DNA of 10,624 nucleotides from J054 sp051008735 (GTDB lineage Bacteria > Pseudomonadota > Gammaproteobacteria > Steroidobacterales > GCA-2729495), in contig JBPCXH010000011.1 in the NCBI GenBank assembly GCA_051008735.1, positions 1-10,624 on the forward strand, written 5' to 3'. Positions 1 to 6,229 of the stretch are shown piece after piece. The notes under the pieces were generated by a model that was not told where the DNA came from, searched no databases, and saw only the letters and a program-made list of their open reading frames with translations. How positions within the stretch are numbered: position 1 is the stretch's first letter; every line of letters starts with the position of its first letter. The position numbers were made by a program, and so were the translations under genes.

Positions 1-167
1 TCATGGCCGGCGACCACTTCGTCACAAGTGGTATCAAAGCCAAAATCACTGCGCGGGATGTCGGCAAAACTCATGTCCCCGGCAAAGAGCCTTCGCGGCA
101 GGGTTGCCGCTACGGCCGCCGCGATGCCGGTCTGTAACAGGAAACGTCGATCCAGTGTGGTGTGCAT
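1..167 (-). CDS. Tat-signal protein, probable exported short-chain dehydrogenase (N-terminus only)
   Basis: Only the first 55 codons lie in the window; the gene continues off the left edge. The start at 167 has GAGG eight bases upstream on the minus strand. Residues 1-29 form a twin-arginine-type leader: a DRRFLLQTG segment, then an alanine-rich hydrophobic stretch and an LFAGD-type cleavage region. The mature part that follows (SDFGFDTTCDEVVAGH) resembles the segment that sits just before the glycine-rich NAD(P) loop in one group of short-chain dehydrogenases (FGxxTTxDEVLxGxDLSGK). The dinucleotide-binding loop itself is outside the window, so the family call rests on this short stretch. The Tat leader is the firmer observation. 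It is divergent from the PhyH gene, sharing the 145-bp region 168-312. Confidence 0.6.
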   Translation of the reverse strand, partial: MHTTLDRRFLLQTGIAAAVAATLPRRLFAGDMSFADIPRSDFGFDTTCDEVVAGH

Positions 168-312
168 GTTAAGAGCCTCAATTGATGCGGATCATTCTAT
201 GCCAGCAGCACCACGACATAATCTGCTTCTGGCGCATTTAGTAACCTGCCGCCCACGGGTCGGACCGAATCCGCTATAAAAGACTCACGGCCCCTAATAA
301 TAAGAAGAGTCG
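168..312. promoter_or_regulatory. Divergent intergenic region between Tat-SDR and PhyH genes
   Basis: This 145-bp gap must carry the promoters of both flanking genes. The only sequence I would single out is CCGCTATAAAA at 271-281, a possible -10 element (TATAAA at 275-280) about 31 bases before the PhyH start; no convincing -35 box sits upstream of it. A purine-rich AAGAAGAG at about 302-309 is the likely weak ribosome binding site. I see no clear operator or terminator. Confidence 0.3.
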
Positions 313-1143
313 ATGCCAACGACCCTGCTCAAGCCGCGCCAAGCCAGCCCGCTGGATGGCAGCCAGATCCAGGCCTTTCATGAGGTGGGCTGGATCACCC
401 GCAAGGCCCTGTTCACCAGCGCCGAAGTGGCCCGCATGCGCGCGAGCTTCGAGGACCTGGAAAACTTCGCCGTCCGGCTGCCCGGCAGCGGTCTTTACCA
501 CGACGCACAGTTCGTGCTCACCGAGCGCAACAGCCGGCAGGTCATCAAGCGTGTGGTCTGGGCCGGCGGTTACCAGCGTTACCTGCTTGAGGTCGGCAAA
601 GATCCTCGCCTGACCGTGCCCTGCGCGCAGCTGCTAAACAGCACAGCGATGGATCATCTGCTGAACCAGGCTCATTTCAAACGCCCGGGCGATGGTGTGA
701 TGTTCGACTGGCACCAGGATATCCAGCACCGCGACAAGGGCAACGGCACCTGGACGGATGTGAACGGTCGGGGCAGTTTCGTGCAGACCCTGATCGTGCT
801 GGATGAGATGACCCCGGACAACGGCCCGCTTAAATTCATGCCGGGCAGCCCCGGGTGGGGCCGAATTCAATTTGACGCACCCTGTGACCACTCCAACTGC
901 GCACCCACCCAAAGCTTGTACGACTGTTGCGAGGCCGGCGCGGTCACCATCCAGGCGGCACCCGGCGACGTGTTGTTCTTCGGTCCTTACGCGGCCCATG
1001 CCAGCTTTCCGAATACCTCGGATTATTATCGCCGCGTGCTGATCAACGGCTACGCCCACCCGGGGGCGAACCGCTTTGCGTACCCGGGCAGCGGCACCGG
1101 GCAACGGCTACTGGCACCCACCGGGGCTGGAGTAACGGGCTAG
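313..1143 (+). CDS. Phytanoyl-CoA dioxygenase (PhyH) family protein
   Basis: A 276-residue cytoplasmic protein of the PhyH superfamily of Fe(II)/2-oxoglutarate-dependent oxygenases, which hydroxylate small molecules or acyl chains. The metal triad is visible: His134-Gln-Asp136 in the segment FDWHQD, and the distal His229 in PYAAHASFPN. An arginine at 240/241 (YYRRVLI), about a dozen residues after the distal histidine, is the expected 2-oxoglutarate carboxylate ligand. The segment VLDEMTPDNGPLKFMPGS (about 162-179) is the classic PhyH strand-turn motif. Length is normal for the family and nothing is truncated. The substrate cannot be read from sequence. No partner gene is co-transcribed on this strand; it converges tail-to-tail on the luciferase-like gene with a 4-base overlap. 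Confidence 0.88.
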   Translation: MPTTLLKPRQASPLDGSQIQAFHEVGWITRKALFTSAEVARMRASFEDLENFAVRLPGSGLYHDAQFVLTERNSRQVIKRVVWAGGYQRYLLEVGKDPRLTVPCAQLLNSTAMDHLLNQAHFKRPGDGVMFDWHQDIQHRDKGNGTWTDVNGRGSFVQTLIVLDEMTPDNGPLKFMPGSPGWGRIQFDAPCDHSNCAPTQSLYDCCEAGAVTIQAAPGDVLFFGPYAAHASFPNTSDYYRRVLINGYAHPGANRFAYPGSGTGQRLLAPTGAGVTG

Positions 1144-2111
1144 CTGAACTGCGGGATCACCCGCTCGCCGAACAGCCGAATCGAGCGCTCCAGCATTGCC
1201 GTGGGCGGCGCGCCAAAGTTCGGCAGGCAGGCGATATGTCCGATGCCCAGATCAGCGTAGGCCTTAATGCGCTCCACGCACTCACCGACTTCGCCGATGA
1301 TGCAGTTGGCCTGTGCCAGGTTCTCCACCTGGCGTTCTTCGTCAGTGAGGTGCGCAATGTTCGCGTGCCCCCAACTGCCATAAAAAGCCAACAGCGCGTT
1401 GGCGTAGAAGTTTTCCGCCTCGGCTTTCTGTCTGGCATTTTCCACCACGCACATGACTCGGTTGATGAGCACCGGCTGACCGGGCTTGCCCAGTTCATCC
1501 ATGAAACCCGAATAGGTGTTGACCAGTTGGCGCACCTGGTCAAAGCCCGCGGTGGCACTGATAAAGTAGTTATCACCGATCCGCGCAACCCGCTGCACGG
1601 CGACGTCCGCATGGCCGCCGATGTAGATGGGGGGCCCACCGGCCTGCACCGGCGGCGGAAAGAATTCGAAATCGGCCAGGGAAAAATCTTCGCCCTTAGC
1701 CGTGACCGGCTCACCCGACCACAATTGCCGGATTAACTGCACGCCCTCTTCCAGGCGGCGACCGCGATGGGAACTGCTGACCCCGAAGGTGTCGAGATCG
1801 GTTTTGGAATAACCGTTCGCCAGGCCCAGCAAAACCCGGCCACCGGACAGGACATCCAGCATGGCGGCTTCCTGGGCCACCCGCACCGGGTGATGAATCG
1901 GCAACAACAACATGCTGGTGCCCAACTTCACCCGCTGCGTGACCTGCGCCATGGCAGCCAGGGCCATCAGCGGATCGGGGTACATCATGGCGTTGGAATG
2001 ATGCTCATGAGCCCACAGCGCGGCATAACCCAGGCTCTCCGCCAGCGCCGCCTGCCGCTGCATGTCGTCGAAGGTCGGCCGGGACTGATCCGGCGCTAGC
2101 CCGAATTCCAT
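1140..2111 (-). CDS. LLM-class flavin-dependent oxidoreductase (luciferase-like monooxygenase)
   Basis: A 323-residue protein with the bacterial-luciferase TIM-barrel fold, using reduced FMN (or F420 in some members) to oxidise small organic molecules. Landmarks are AALWAHEHH near residues 30-38, LGTSMLLLPIHHPVRVAQE at 63-81, LSGGRVLLGLANGY at 88-101, and the PPIYIGG strand at 160-166 that is diagnostic of this superfamily. The length is typical and there is no signal peptide. The start at 2111 is supported by GGAGAG on the minus strand (2117-2122), five bases upstream. It lies 70 bases downstream of the membrane-protein gene on the same strand, and that spacer is occupied by an inverted-repeat element, so it may form a two-gene unit whose expression the element affects. 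The substrate is unknown. Confidence 0.9.
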   Translation of the reverse strand: MEFGLAPDQSRPTFDDMQRQAALAESLGYAALWAHEHHSNAMMYPDPLMALAAMAQVTQRVKLGTSMLLLPIHHPVRVAQEAAMLDVLSGGRVLLGLANGYSKTDLDTFGVSSSHRGRRLEEGVQLIRQLWSGEPVTAKGEDFSLADFEFFPPPVQAGGPPIYIGGHADVAVQRVARIGDNYFISATAGFDQVRQLVNTYSGFMDELGKPGQPVLINRVMCVVENARQKAEAENFYANALLAFYGSWGHANIAHLTDEERQVENLAQANCIIGEVGECVERIKAYADLGIGHIACLPNFGAPPTAMLERSIRLFGERVIPQFS

Positions 2112-2125
2112 GTTCGCTCTCCATT

Positions 2126-2213
2126 GGGGTCAGAGTAAAAACCAATCCAACAAAGGCTCTGGATTTTTACTTTGTCCTTAACTATTCAATCGTTCGGTTT
2201 TTACTCTGACCCC
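2126..2213. repeat. 88-bp inverted-repeat (MITE/REPIN-like) element with 18-bp perfect arms
   Basis: GGGGTCAGAGTAAAAACC at 2126-2143 is exactly repeated in reverse complement at 2196-2213, with 52 bases between. I recall GGGGTCAGAGTAAAA-type sequences recurring around REP-associated tyrosine transposase (RAYT, IS200-like) genes in gammaproteobacteria; that association is from memory. A degenerate third copy of the arm is visible internally at 2161-2177 (GGATTTTTACTTTGTCC). No transposase is encoded here, so it would be non-autonomous. No clear target-site duplication is seen. It lies three bases upstream of the luciferase-like gene's ribosome binding site and overlaps the 3' end of the membrane-protein gene. 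In mRNA the arms could form a long hairpin. Confidence 0.8.
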
Positions 2214-2910
2214 GATTATTCCGAGAAGAAAAATGAATCGCCGTCCAGACTATCGACCCCATTGACAGAAAGTCGCCGTAAAAAGTCGCCAGGGGTCCGG
2301 CCGGTGTATTCGGCAAGCTGAGCAACACAGAACTGGCCACCGTGCCCAGCGTGAGCCAGGGCCAGCCGCGTTTCCACCACAGCAGTACGCCCACCACCAG
2401 CAAACCCAGGATGCCGACCAGGCCGGCCCAGGGCACCTGCCCACCGACATCGATACCCGCCTGGCCCGGGGTGCAGGCCTGCTCGGGAACAACGGAAGTC
2501 ACATAGCGCAACAAGTCTTCGAAACACGCCGGGTACAAGGTGGGAATGCTGAAAATATTGTCCCAGCCAAAGGCCAGCATGCCGACGGTCAACACCCCTA
2601 GTCCAATCACAAAGCCCCTGGACTGAGCCCAGAAAAAGTCTGCGCGCCGGGCGATGCCGCCGGCAATCAGCAGCAACAGCGGCATGGTCAGATAAAACCA
2701 GATCAAGCGGGGCATACTCAGCCGGCGCAGCAGATCCCCCTCCCCCAGCGTGCTGCCCAGCGCGACGATGCCCGTGTCATAGGGCAGTGCCAGCATGGGC
2801 AACAAGGTGACCAGCAGCACCCAGTCGCGCCGGTCATACCAATGGCGCGCCAGCCAGACCACCAGGCAGGTATTGGCGATCACCAGAGGCAGCATCAACA
2901 GTGAATACAC
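2182..2910 (-). CDS. Polytopic inner-membrane protein of unknown function
   Basis: A 242-residue hydrophobic protein that I do not recognise. About six membrane spans can be drawn at residues 4-21, 29-48, 68-87, 98-117, 161-179 and 184-200, with a possible seventh near 212-227. Two cysteines (129 and 146) fall in the non-membrane stretch between the fourth and fifth spans, which also holds a PEQACTPGQAG segment. The start codon is GTG (2910-2908), preceded by a GAGGAT Shine-Dalgarno sequence. An upstream ATG at 2917 is in a different frame. The C-terminus is odd: the last ten residues (233-242) and the TAG stop are encoded by the arm of the inverted-repeat element, so the native C-terminus appears to have been replaced. 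It is probably co-transcribed with the downstream luciferase-like gene. Confidence 0.7.
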   Translation of the reverse strand: MYSLLMLPLVIANTCLVVWLARHWYDRRDWVLLVTLLPMLALPYDTGIVALGSTLGEGDLLRRLSMPRLIWFYLTMPLLLLIAGGIARRADFFWAQSRGFVIGLGVLTVGMLAFGWDNIFSIPTLYPACFEDLLRYVTSVVPEQACTPGQAGIDVGGQVPWAGLVGILGLLVVGVLLWWKRGWPWLTLGTVASSVLLSLPNTPAGPLATFYGDFLSMGSIVWTAIHFSSRNNRGQSKNRTIE

Positions 2911-3080
2911 GGGCCATCCTCAGCAGCTGCCCCGGATACCGTTAACGGGGTGCTTTGAGCATACCAAGGGTGAAGGCAGGCCGCCCGATGAGCGAAAAGC
3001 TAGTGGGGAAAGCGGCTGCCCGCTTACGAACTAATGCACCGCTTAGTGCAGCAGTGAAGGCTACGCGGTTTTTGCCGGCT
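2911..3080. other. Non-coding spacer with palindromes and a weak hairpin terminator
   Basis: No credible gene is seen here. A perfect 10-bp palindrome CCGTTAACGG lies at 2939-2948. AAGCGG-CTGC-CCGCTT at 3010-3025 can form a 6-bp hairpin; read on the minus strand it is followed by TTCCCC rather than a strong U-tract, so it would be only a weak terminator for the upstream cupin gene. Near 3031-3052, TGCAC...GTGCA and ACTAA...TTAGT are overlapping alternative inverted repeats. This could be a small repeat of its own, but I cannot assign it to a known family. Confidence 0.35.
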
Positions 3081-3941
3081 TCATCCCCGACGGTCGCCGG
3101 CGAACGCCCGGGACAGGGCCCGCGGCACGCCGCGCGCATATTCCGCCAGAGTCGACAAAGCATTGCTTCGATTGACGATACGCACGCTGTAGCTGACCGA
3201 ATCGCTCAGGTTCAGGGTGGTGTGCCACCAGTTTGCCGGCATGAACAAGGCTTCGCCGGCCCGCAGAGTTATCTCCCGCGGACTCGCGTGGCGCAGCAAC
3301 GGATAACGCTCGTGTAGACCTTCATCAAAGCCTCGCACCTGCGAGTTACGCAATTGCCAGGGAAACTCCGCGCCGGGGTAGCGATAAAGATACTGACCGT
3401 CATCGGGAGGAAATAACAGGAAACGCTTTTGCCCGGACAGCTGGTAGAAACCCACGTGCACAGACACGTGATCTATATGCACCGGGCCGAAGCCCGTGCC
3501 CTTTTGTCCGACGAATAACTCCGGGCCGCCGATACGATCCGCCCACGGAGCCGCCACCCAGTTGGGTCGAAACTGCGGGGGATCGACAAAATAGCGGCGC
3601 AGGCGCGGCAGATTGCGATGCAGGGACAGGTGCATCAGGTAAGGCAATGCCTGCTCAGAGCCCTGGCGAAACAGGTCCAGCAGCTCGCCCAGGGTTTCGA
3701 TGCCCAAATCTTCGGACTTGTGCTGTTGGGAATAGCGAATACACCAACCGTAGGTGCCGGTCAGGTCTCGCAGGGAAACCGTGCCGTATTCCTCGATGAG
3801 CACATCGAGCAAGGGCCGCTCGTGTCGCCAGACCGAGGCACAGCGGAACTTGGTCGGCGCCTGCAACAGGGCCGGATCCAATGCACTCGGCGATGGGGCA
3901 AACTGGAGCCGGGTGAACGGGGAGGCGTGATTCATACTCAT
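3081..3941 (-). CDS. Cupin-like / JmjC-type (cupin_8) Fe(II)/2-oxoglutarate oxygenase
   Basis: A 286-residue protein with the double-stranded beta-helix of the cupin_8/JmjC (FIH-like) group. These enzymes hydroxylate proteins, tRNA or small molecules using Fe(II), oxygen and 2-oxoglutarate. The HxD pair is His155-Ile-Asp157 in GPVHIDHV. A lysine at 172 in GQKRFLLFPPDD corresponds to the 2-oxoglutarate-binding lysine of FIH-like proteins, and the distal histidine is His240 in ALFMPANWWHTT. The FLLFPPDD and MPANWWH strings are highly typical of the family. The N-terminal 110 residues are helical and unassigned. The start at 3941 (MSMNH) has only a modest AGG eight bases upstream; M3 is an alternative. 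It follows the SDR gene by 45 bases on the same strand, so co-transcription is likely. The substrate is unknown. Confidence 0.85.
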   Translation of the reverse strand: MSMNHASPFTRLQFAPSPSALDPALLQAPTKFRCASVWRHERPLLDVLIEEYGTVSLRDLTGTYGWCIRYSQQHKSEDLGIETLGELLDLFRQGSEQALPYLMHLSLHRNLPRLRRYFVDPPQFRPNWVAAPWADRIGGPELFVGQKGTGFGPVHIDHVSVHVGFYQLSGQKRFLLFPPDDGQYLYRYPGAEFPWQLRNSQVRGFDEGLHERYPLLRHASPREITLRAGEALFMPANWWHTTLNLSDSVSYSVRIVNRSNALSTLAEYARGVPRALSRAFAGDRRG

Positions 3942-3986
3942 TGAACTTGCCTGAGGTTTTTTATAGCGGGGCTTTGCATCGGGGTT

Positions 3987-4751
3987 TCACCAGGGAATGG
4001 CCTCACCGTCCCAGGCGTAAAAATTACCGGTTTCCGCCGGGCCGACGGCGTCGAGGACATTGAGCAGATGGTCCGCGGACTGCGCCGGCGAAAATACCCT
4101 CGCATTGCGGCTGCCTTTGACAAAGGGTGCCGACAGGCCCGTGCGCACGGTGCCGGGGTGCACCGCCACGCAAGTGATCGGGTGGGCGCCGCGCGCCCAC
4201 TCGATGGATAAGGTTTTCAGCATCATGTTCAGCGCGGCCTTGGAGGCGCGGTAGCTGTACCAGCCGCCCAGGCGGTTGTCACCGATACTGCCCACTCGCG
4301 CGGAAAGGCTGGCAAACATCGGCCGGGCGCTTTTTCGCATCCAGGGCTCAACGACTTGGGCCAGCATCAGCGCGGCCATCGCGTTAGTGGTGAAGGCGCG
4401 CATCAGGGACTGCGGATCAACATCAGCCAGACGGCGCTCCGGCCTCATGCCCTGGTCGTCATGCAGGACGCCCACGGTGTTTATCACTTGGTCCAGACTT
4501 CCGGCGGCTGCCAGGGGGGCCAATGCACCGTGCAGTTCATCTGCATCGGTGATGTCGCATTCGACGCATTGGACGCGGGCGTCCGACCGGGCCAATTCCC
4601 GGAGAGCGTCCGCCCGTTCAAGTCGGCGTGTCGACGCAAATACCCGCGTGTCTGCCCGTCGGGCCAGCAGTGCCTGGACCAGGCCGAAGCCGATGCCGTT
4701 GGCGGCACCAGTGACCAGTACAGTGGGGGTGTCGGCTCCATGATGAGTCAT
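3987..4751 (-). CDS. Short-chain dehydrogenase/reductase, C-factor (CsgA)-like
   Basis: A 254-residue classical-type SDR. The cofactor loop TGAANGIG is at residues 14-21, the NxxG-like strand (INTVGVLHD) at about 90-98, and the catalytic Tyr167-x3-Lys171 in YSYRASKAALNM, with candidate serines at 148-155. LSARVGSIGDNRLGGWYSY, VAVHPGTVRTGLSAPF and the C-terminal FYAWDGEAIPW are characteristic of the C-factor-like group. From general knowledge, this SDR type is often found near photolyase and light-responsive regulator genes in gammaproteobacteria, which fits the MerR gene divergent from this operon. It is third in the operon, 20 bases after the second 42-residue peptide. Its own Shine-Dalgarno is poor (GAG), suggesting translational coupling. 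The substrate is not known. Confidence 0.88.
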   Translation of the reverse strand: MTHHGADTPTVLVTGAANGIGFGLVQALLARRADTRVFASTRRLERADALRELARSDARVQCVECDITDADELHGALAPLAAAGSLDQVINTVGVLHDDQGMRPERRLADVDPQSLMRAFTTNAMAALMLAQVVEPWMRKSARPMFASLSARVGSIGDNRLGGWYSYRASKAALNMMLKTLSIEWARGAHPITCVAVHPGTVRTGLSAPFVKGSRNARVFSPAQSADHLLNVLDAVGPAETGNFYAWDGEAIPW

Positions 4752-4771
4752 CGCGGCTCAGACGGGCCTGT

Positions 4772-4900
4772 TCAGGCGACCGCCACGGCGCCAAGCATCG
4801 CCAGCAGGCCCAGCATCGTGATAGCGAAGGCAAAAACGGCCGTCGACAAGGTGACTGAAGTGGGGGTGGGTTCGGTCGAGTTATTGGTTTCGCTTGTCAT
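4772..4900 (-). CDS. 42-residue single-span membrane peptide, tandem copy 2
   Basis: A short gene beginning MTSETNNSTEPTPTS, with a polar Ser/Thr/Asn/Pro-rich N-terminus (1-20) followed by one hydrophobic span (about 21-42) ending at the stop. A near-perfect AAGGAG Shine-Dalgarno (4908-4913, minus strand) sits seven bases before the ATG. It is exactly the same length as the upstream neighbour (4948-5076) and aligns with it without gaps, 12 of 42 residues identical. Shared positions include M-T-x-E-x-N at 1-6, Pro-Thr at 11-12, Leu-Gly at 30-31 and Gly-Ala-Val at 37-39. It sits 20 bases before the SDR gene. The paralogy and strong ribosome binding site support a real gene. The function is unknown; a small membrane-protein regulator or stress peptide is a guess. 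Confidence 0.75.
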   Translation of the reverse strand: MTSETNNSTEPTPTSVTLSTAVFAFAITMLGLLAMLGAVAVA

Positions 4901-4907
4901 GAGCGTT

Positions 4908-4913
4908 CTCCTT
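4908..4913 (-). promoter_or_regulatory. Strong Shine-Dalgarno site for 42-residue peptide, copy 2
   Basis: AAGGAG on the minus strand, seven bases before the ATG at 4900. The site decides that this very short ORF is translated. The two other well-supported peptide genes also have their Shine-Dalgarno cores at exactly seven bases (plus-coordinate complements at 5084-5087 and 7751-7756). Confidence 0.75.
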
Positions 4914-4947
4914 GGAGGTCGGTGAGGGGTTCAGTTGGCCGGTGCAA

Positions 4948-5076
4948 TCAGGTCAGCAACACGGCGCCGAAGAGGGAGACAAAGCCCAGCAGGGCGACGC
5001 CGCAAACGAAGCCCAGGGCGGCGGCAGCGGGCGGTGGCTCGGTCGGGTTGCTCTGGGTGTTGGATTCGGTGGTCAT
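4948..5076 (-). CDS. 42-residue single-span membrane peptide, tandem copy 1
   Basis: A short gene beginning MTTESNTQSNPTEPPP, with a polar, Pro-rich N-terminal half and one Ala/Leu/Phe/Val-rich membrane span (about 17-41) containing a single cysteine at 25. A GGAG Shine-Dalgarno (5084-5087) lies seven bases before the ATG. It is first in the leftward operon and is followed after 47 bases by its paralogue. Alignment with that paralogue is ungapped over all 42 residues. The N-terminus is probably cytoplasmic, being acidic and lacking basic residues, but topology cannot be fixed from sequence. There is no signal-peptidase motif or lipobox, so it is probably an integral membrane microprotein. I do not recognise the family. 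Confidence 0.75.
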   Translation of the reverse strand: MTTESNTQSNPTEPPPAAAALGFVCGVALLGFVSLFGAVLLT

Positions 5077-5266
5077 GGTCTTGCTCCGGGGGCCTTTTCG
5101 GCCGGTTGACGTGTCGTTGTGCAGATGAGCTTGACTAAGATTTCGCCTTCGTTTAGAAAATAGATCATCAGATTCAGTCTTATTCGAATTTTTTCGGCTT
5201 TTTTCTAGATTTTAGTTAGACAAAACACCTGAACAGGCGGCAATCGGAATGAATAAAGGGAAATCA
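5077..5266. promoter_or_regulatory. Divergent control region between peptide/SDR operon and MerR gene
   Basis: An AT-rich 190-bp region in a GC-rich setting, between oppositely transcribed genes. TTAGACAAAA at 5216-5225 lies just before the MerR gene and matches the YTAGACA motif also found upstream of the SOUL operon. It is followed by the quasi-palindrome CCTGAACAGG (5228-5237). A degenerate reverse copy, CTTAGTCAAG on the minus strand, lies near 5130-5139. TCTA and TAGA half-sites around 5204-5220 add further symmetry. MerR regulators often bind their own divergent promoter, so autoregulation here is a reasonable inference. I could not assign -35/-10 boxes with confidence. Confidence 0.5.
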
Positions 5267-6214
5267 ATGAGTTACGGCATAGGCACCGCGTCCCGGCTCA
5301 CCGGGCTGACCACCCACACGATCCGGGCCTGGGAAAGCCGCTATCAGGCCGTGGCGGCCCAACGCGACGGGGCCGGTCGGCGCCGCTATTCACCGGCCGA
5401 CGTCGAACGACTCACCAAACTCAAGCAGCTGACGGATCTGGGTGAACGCATCGGCGGGCTGGCCGGCCTGGCCGAGACGGCACTGGATGAACGCCTGACC
5501 GCGCTGGGGCGGGACAAGCGTCCGGCCCTGGCGTCTTTGCCGCGGCTGAAAGTGGGTGTTTACGGCCCGGGTGCGTCAGCCCTGACCGACACGCTGACCT
5601 CAATGAAGGGCCACTGGAGCCTGGTCACGACGCAAGTGGACGCCACACCGGCTTCGCTACTGAGCTCGCCCCCCGATGTCGATTGCCTGATCGTGGAACA
5701 GGCCAGCCTGGCGCCCGGCAATGTCGAAACTCTCGAGACTTTGAGCCGCGAGGGCAGCCAGCGTGCATTGATCGTGATCTACGGCTTTGCCCGCGACCAG
5801 GATCTGCAACGCCTGGCGCAGTCAGGCACGATTATTTTGCGCGCACCGGCCGGCGCAGCGGATCTAAAGCGGGCGCTTGACGAAGTCACCCAACAACGCC
5901 TGGCTGCCGACGCGCTCGCCCAGGTTGCGCCGGCAAACAGTGAGTCGGCTGAGCGGCCCCGGTTCAGCACGGCAGAACTCACCCGCATCGGTCAGGTTTC
6001 CACCAGCATAGATTGTGAATGCCCCCATCACCTGGTGACCTTGCTCAGTAACTTGCGCGCCTTTGAACGCTACAGTGCTGACTGCACCAGTCGCAATATC
6101 GACGACGCGGCGATGCACGAATTTCTCTACCGGGAAACGGTGCGCGCCAATCTGATCATGGAAAGTGCCTTGCGGGAACTCATCGAGTACGAAGGCATTG
6201 ACGTGACGAGCTGA
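5267..6214 (+). CDS. MerR-family (LitR/CarH-like) transcriptional regulator without a cobalamin motif
   Basis: A 315-residue regulator counted from ATG 5267. That start has AAAGGG (5255-5260) six bases upstream and places MSYGIGTASRLTGL at the usual MerR N-terminus; an in-frame ATG at 5249 would add six residues but has a poorer site. Residues 1-70 are the winged helix-turn-helix with the THTIRAWESRY and RRRYSPADVERL signatures. Residues 93-210 look like a Rossmann/receiver-like domain (LKVGVYGPGASALTDTL). It resembles the sensor position of LitR/CarH proteins but lacks the DxHxxG cobalamin signature. The C-terminal helical domain (230-315) carries Cys250-Glu-Cys252-Pro-His254-His255, a possible metal or haem/redox site, then the conserved LRAFERYS and ALRELIEYEGI helices. 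It probably controls both flanking peptide-led operons. Confidence 0.85.
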   Translation: MSYGIGTASRLTGLTTHTIRAWESRYQAVAAQRDGAGRRRYSPADVERLTKLKQLTDLGERIGGLAGLAETALDERLTALGRDKRPALASLPRLKVGVYGPGASALTDTLTSMKGHWSLVTTQVDATPASLLSSPPDVDCLIVEQASLAPGNVETLETLSREGSQRALIVIYGFARDQDLQRLAQSGTIILRAPAGAADLKRALDEVTQQRLAADALAQVAPANSESAERPRFSTAELTRIGQVSTSIDCECPHHLVTLLSNLRAFERYSADCTSRNIDDAAMHEFLYRETVRANLIMESALRELIEYEGIDVTS

Positions 6215-6229
6215 CAGCCGCGGCGTTCG

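Noticed and set aside
927..1736. 269-codon plus-strand open frame spanning the end of PhyH and much of the luciferase-like gene
   Set aside because: It overlaps two strongly recognisable genes and has no domain or ribosome binding site of its own.
2936..3055. Possible integron attC site around GTTAACGG and the ACTAA/TTAGT repeats
   Set aside because: The paired core sites and overall attC organisation are not present, and the flanking genes do not look like cassettes.
2955..3317. 120-codon plus-strand open frame over the 2911-3080 spacer
   Set aside because: More than half lies antisense to the cupin_8 gene, with no recognisable product; the spacer portion alone is too short and lacks support.
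4772..5076. Tandem 42-residue peptides as light-harvesting or high-light-inducible polypeptides, or type I toxins
   Set aside because: There is no conserved histidine or chlorophyll-binding motif, and no antisense RNA promoter or toxin-like basic tail is visible.
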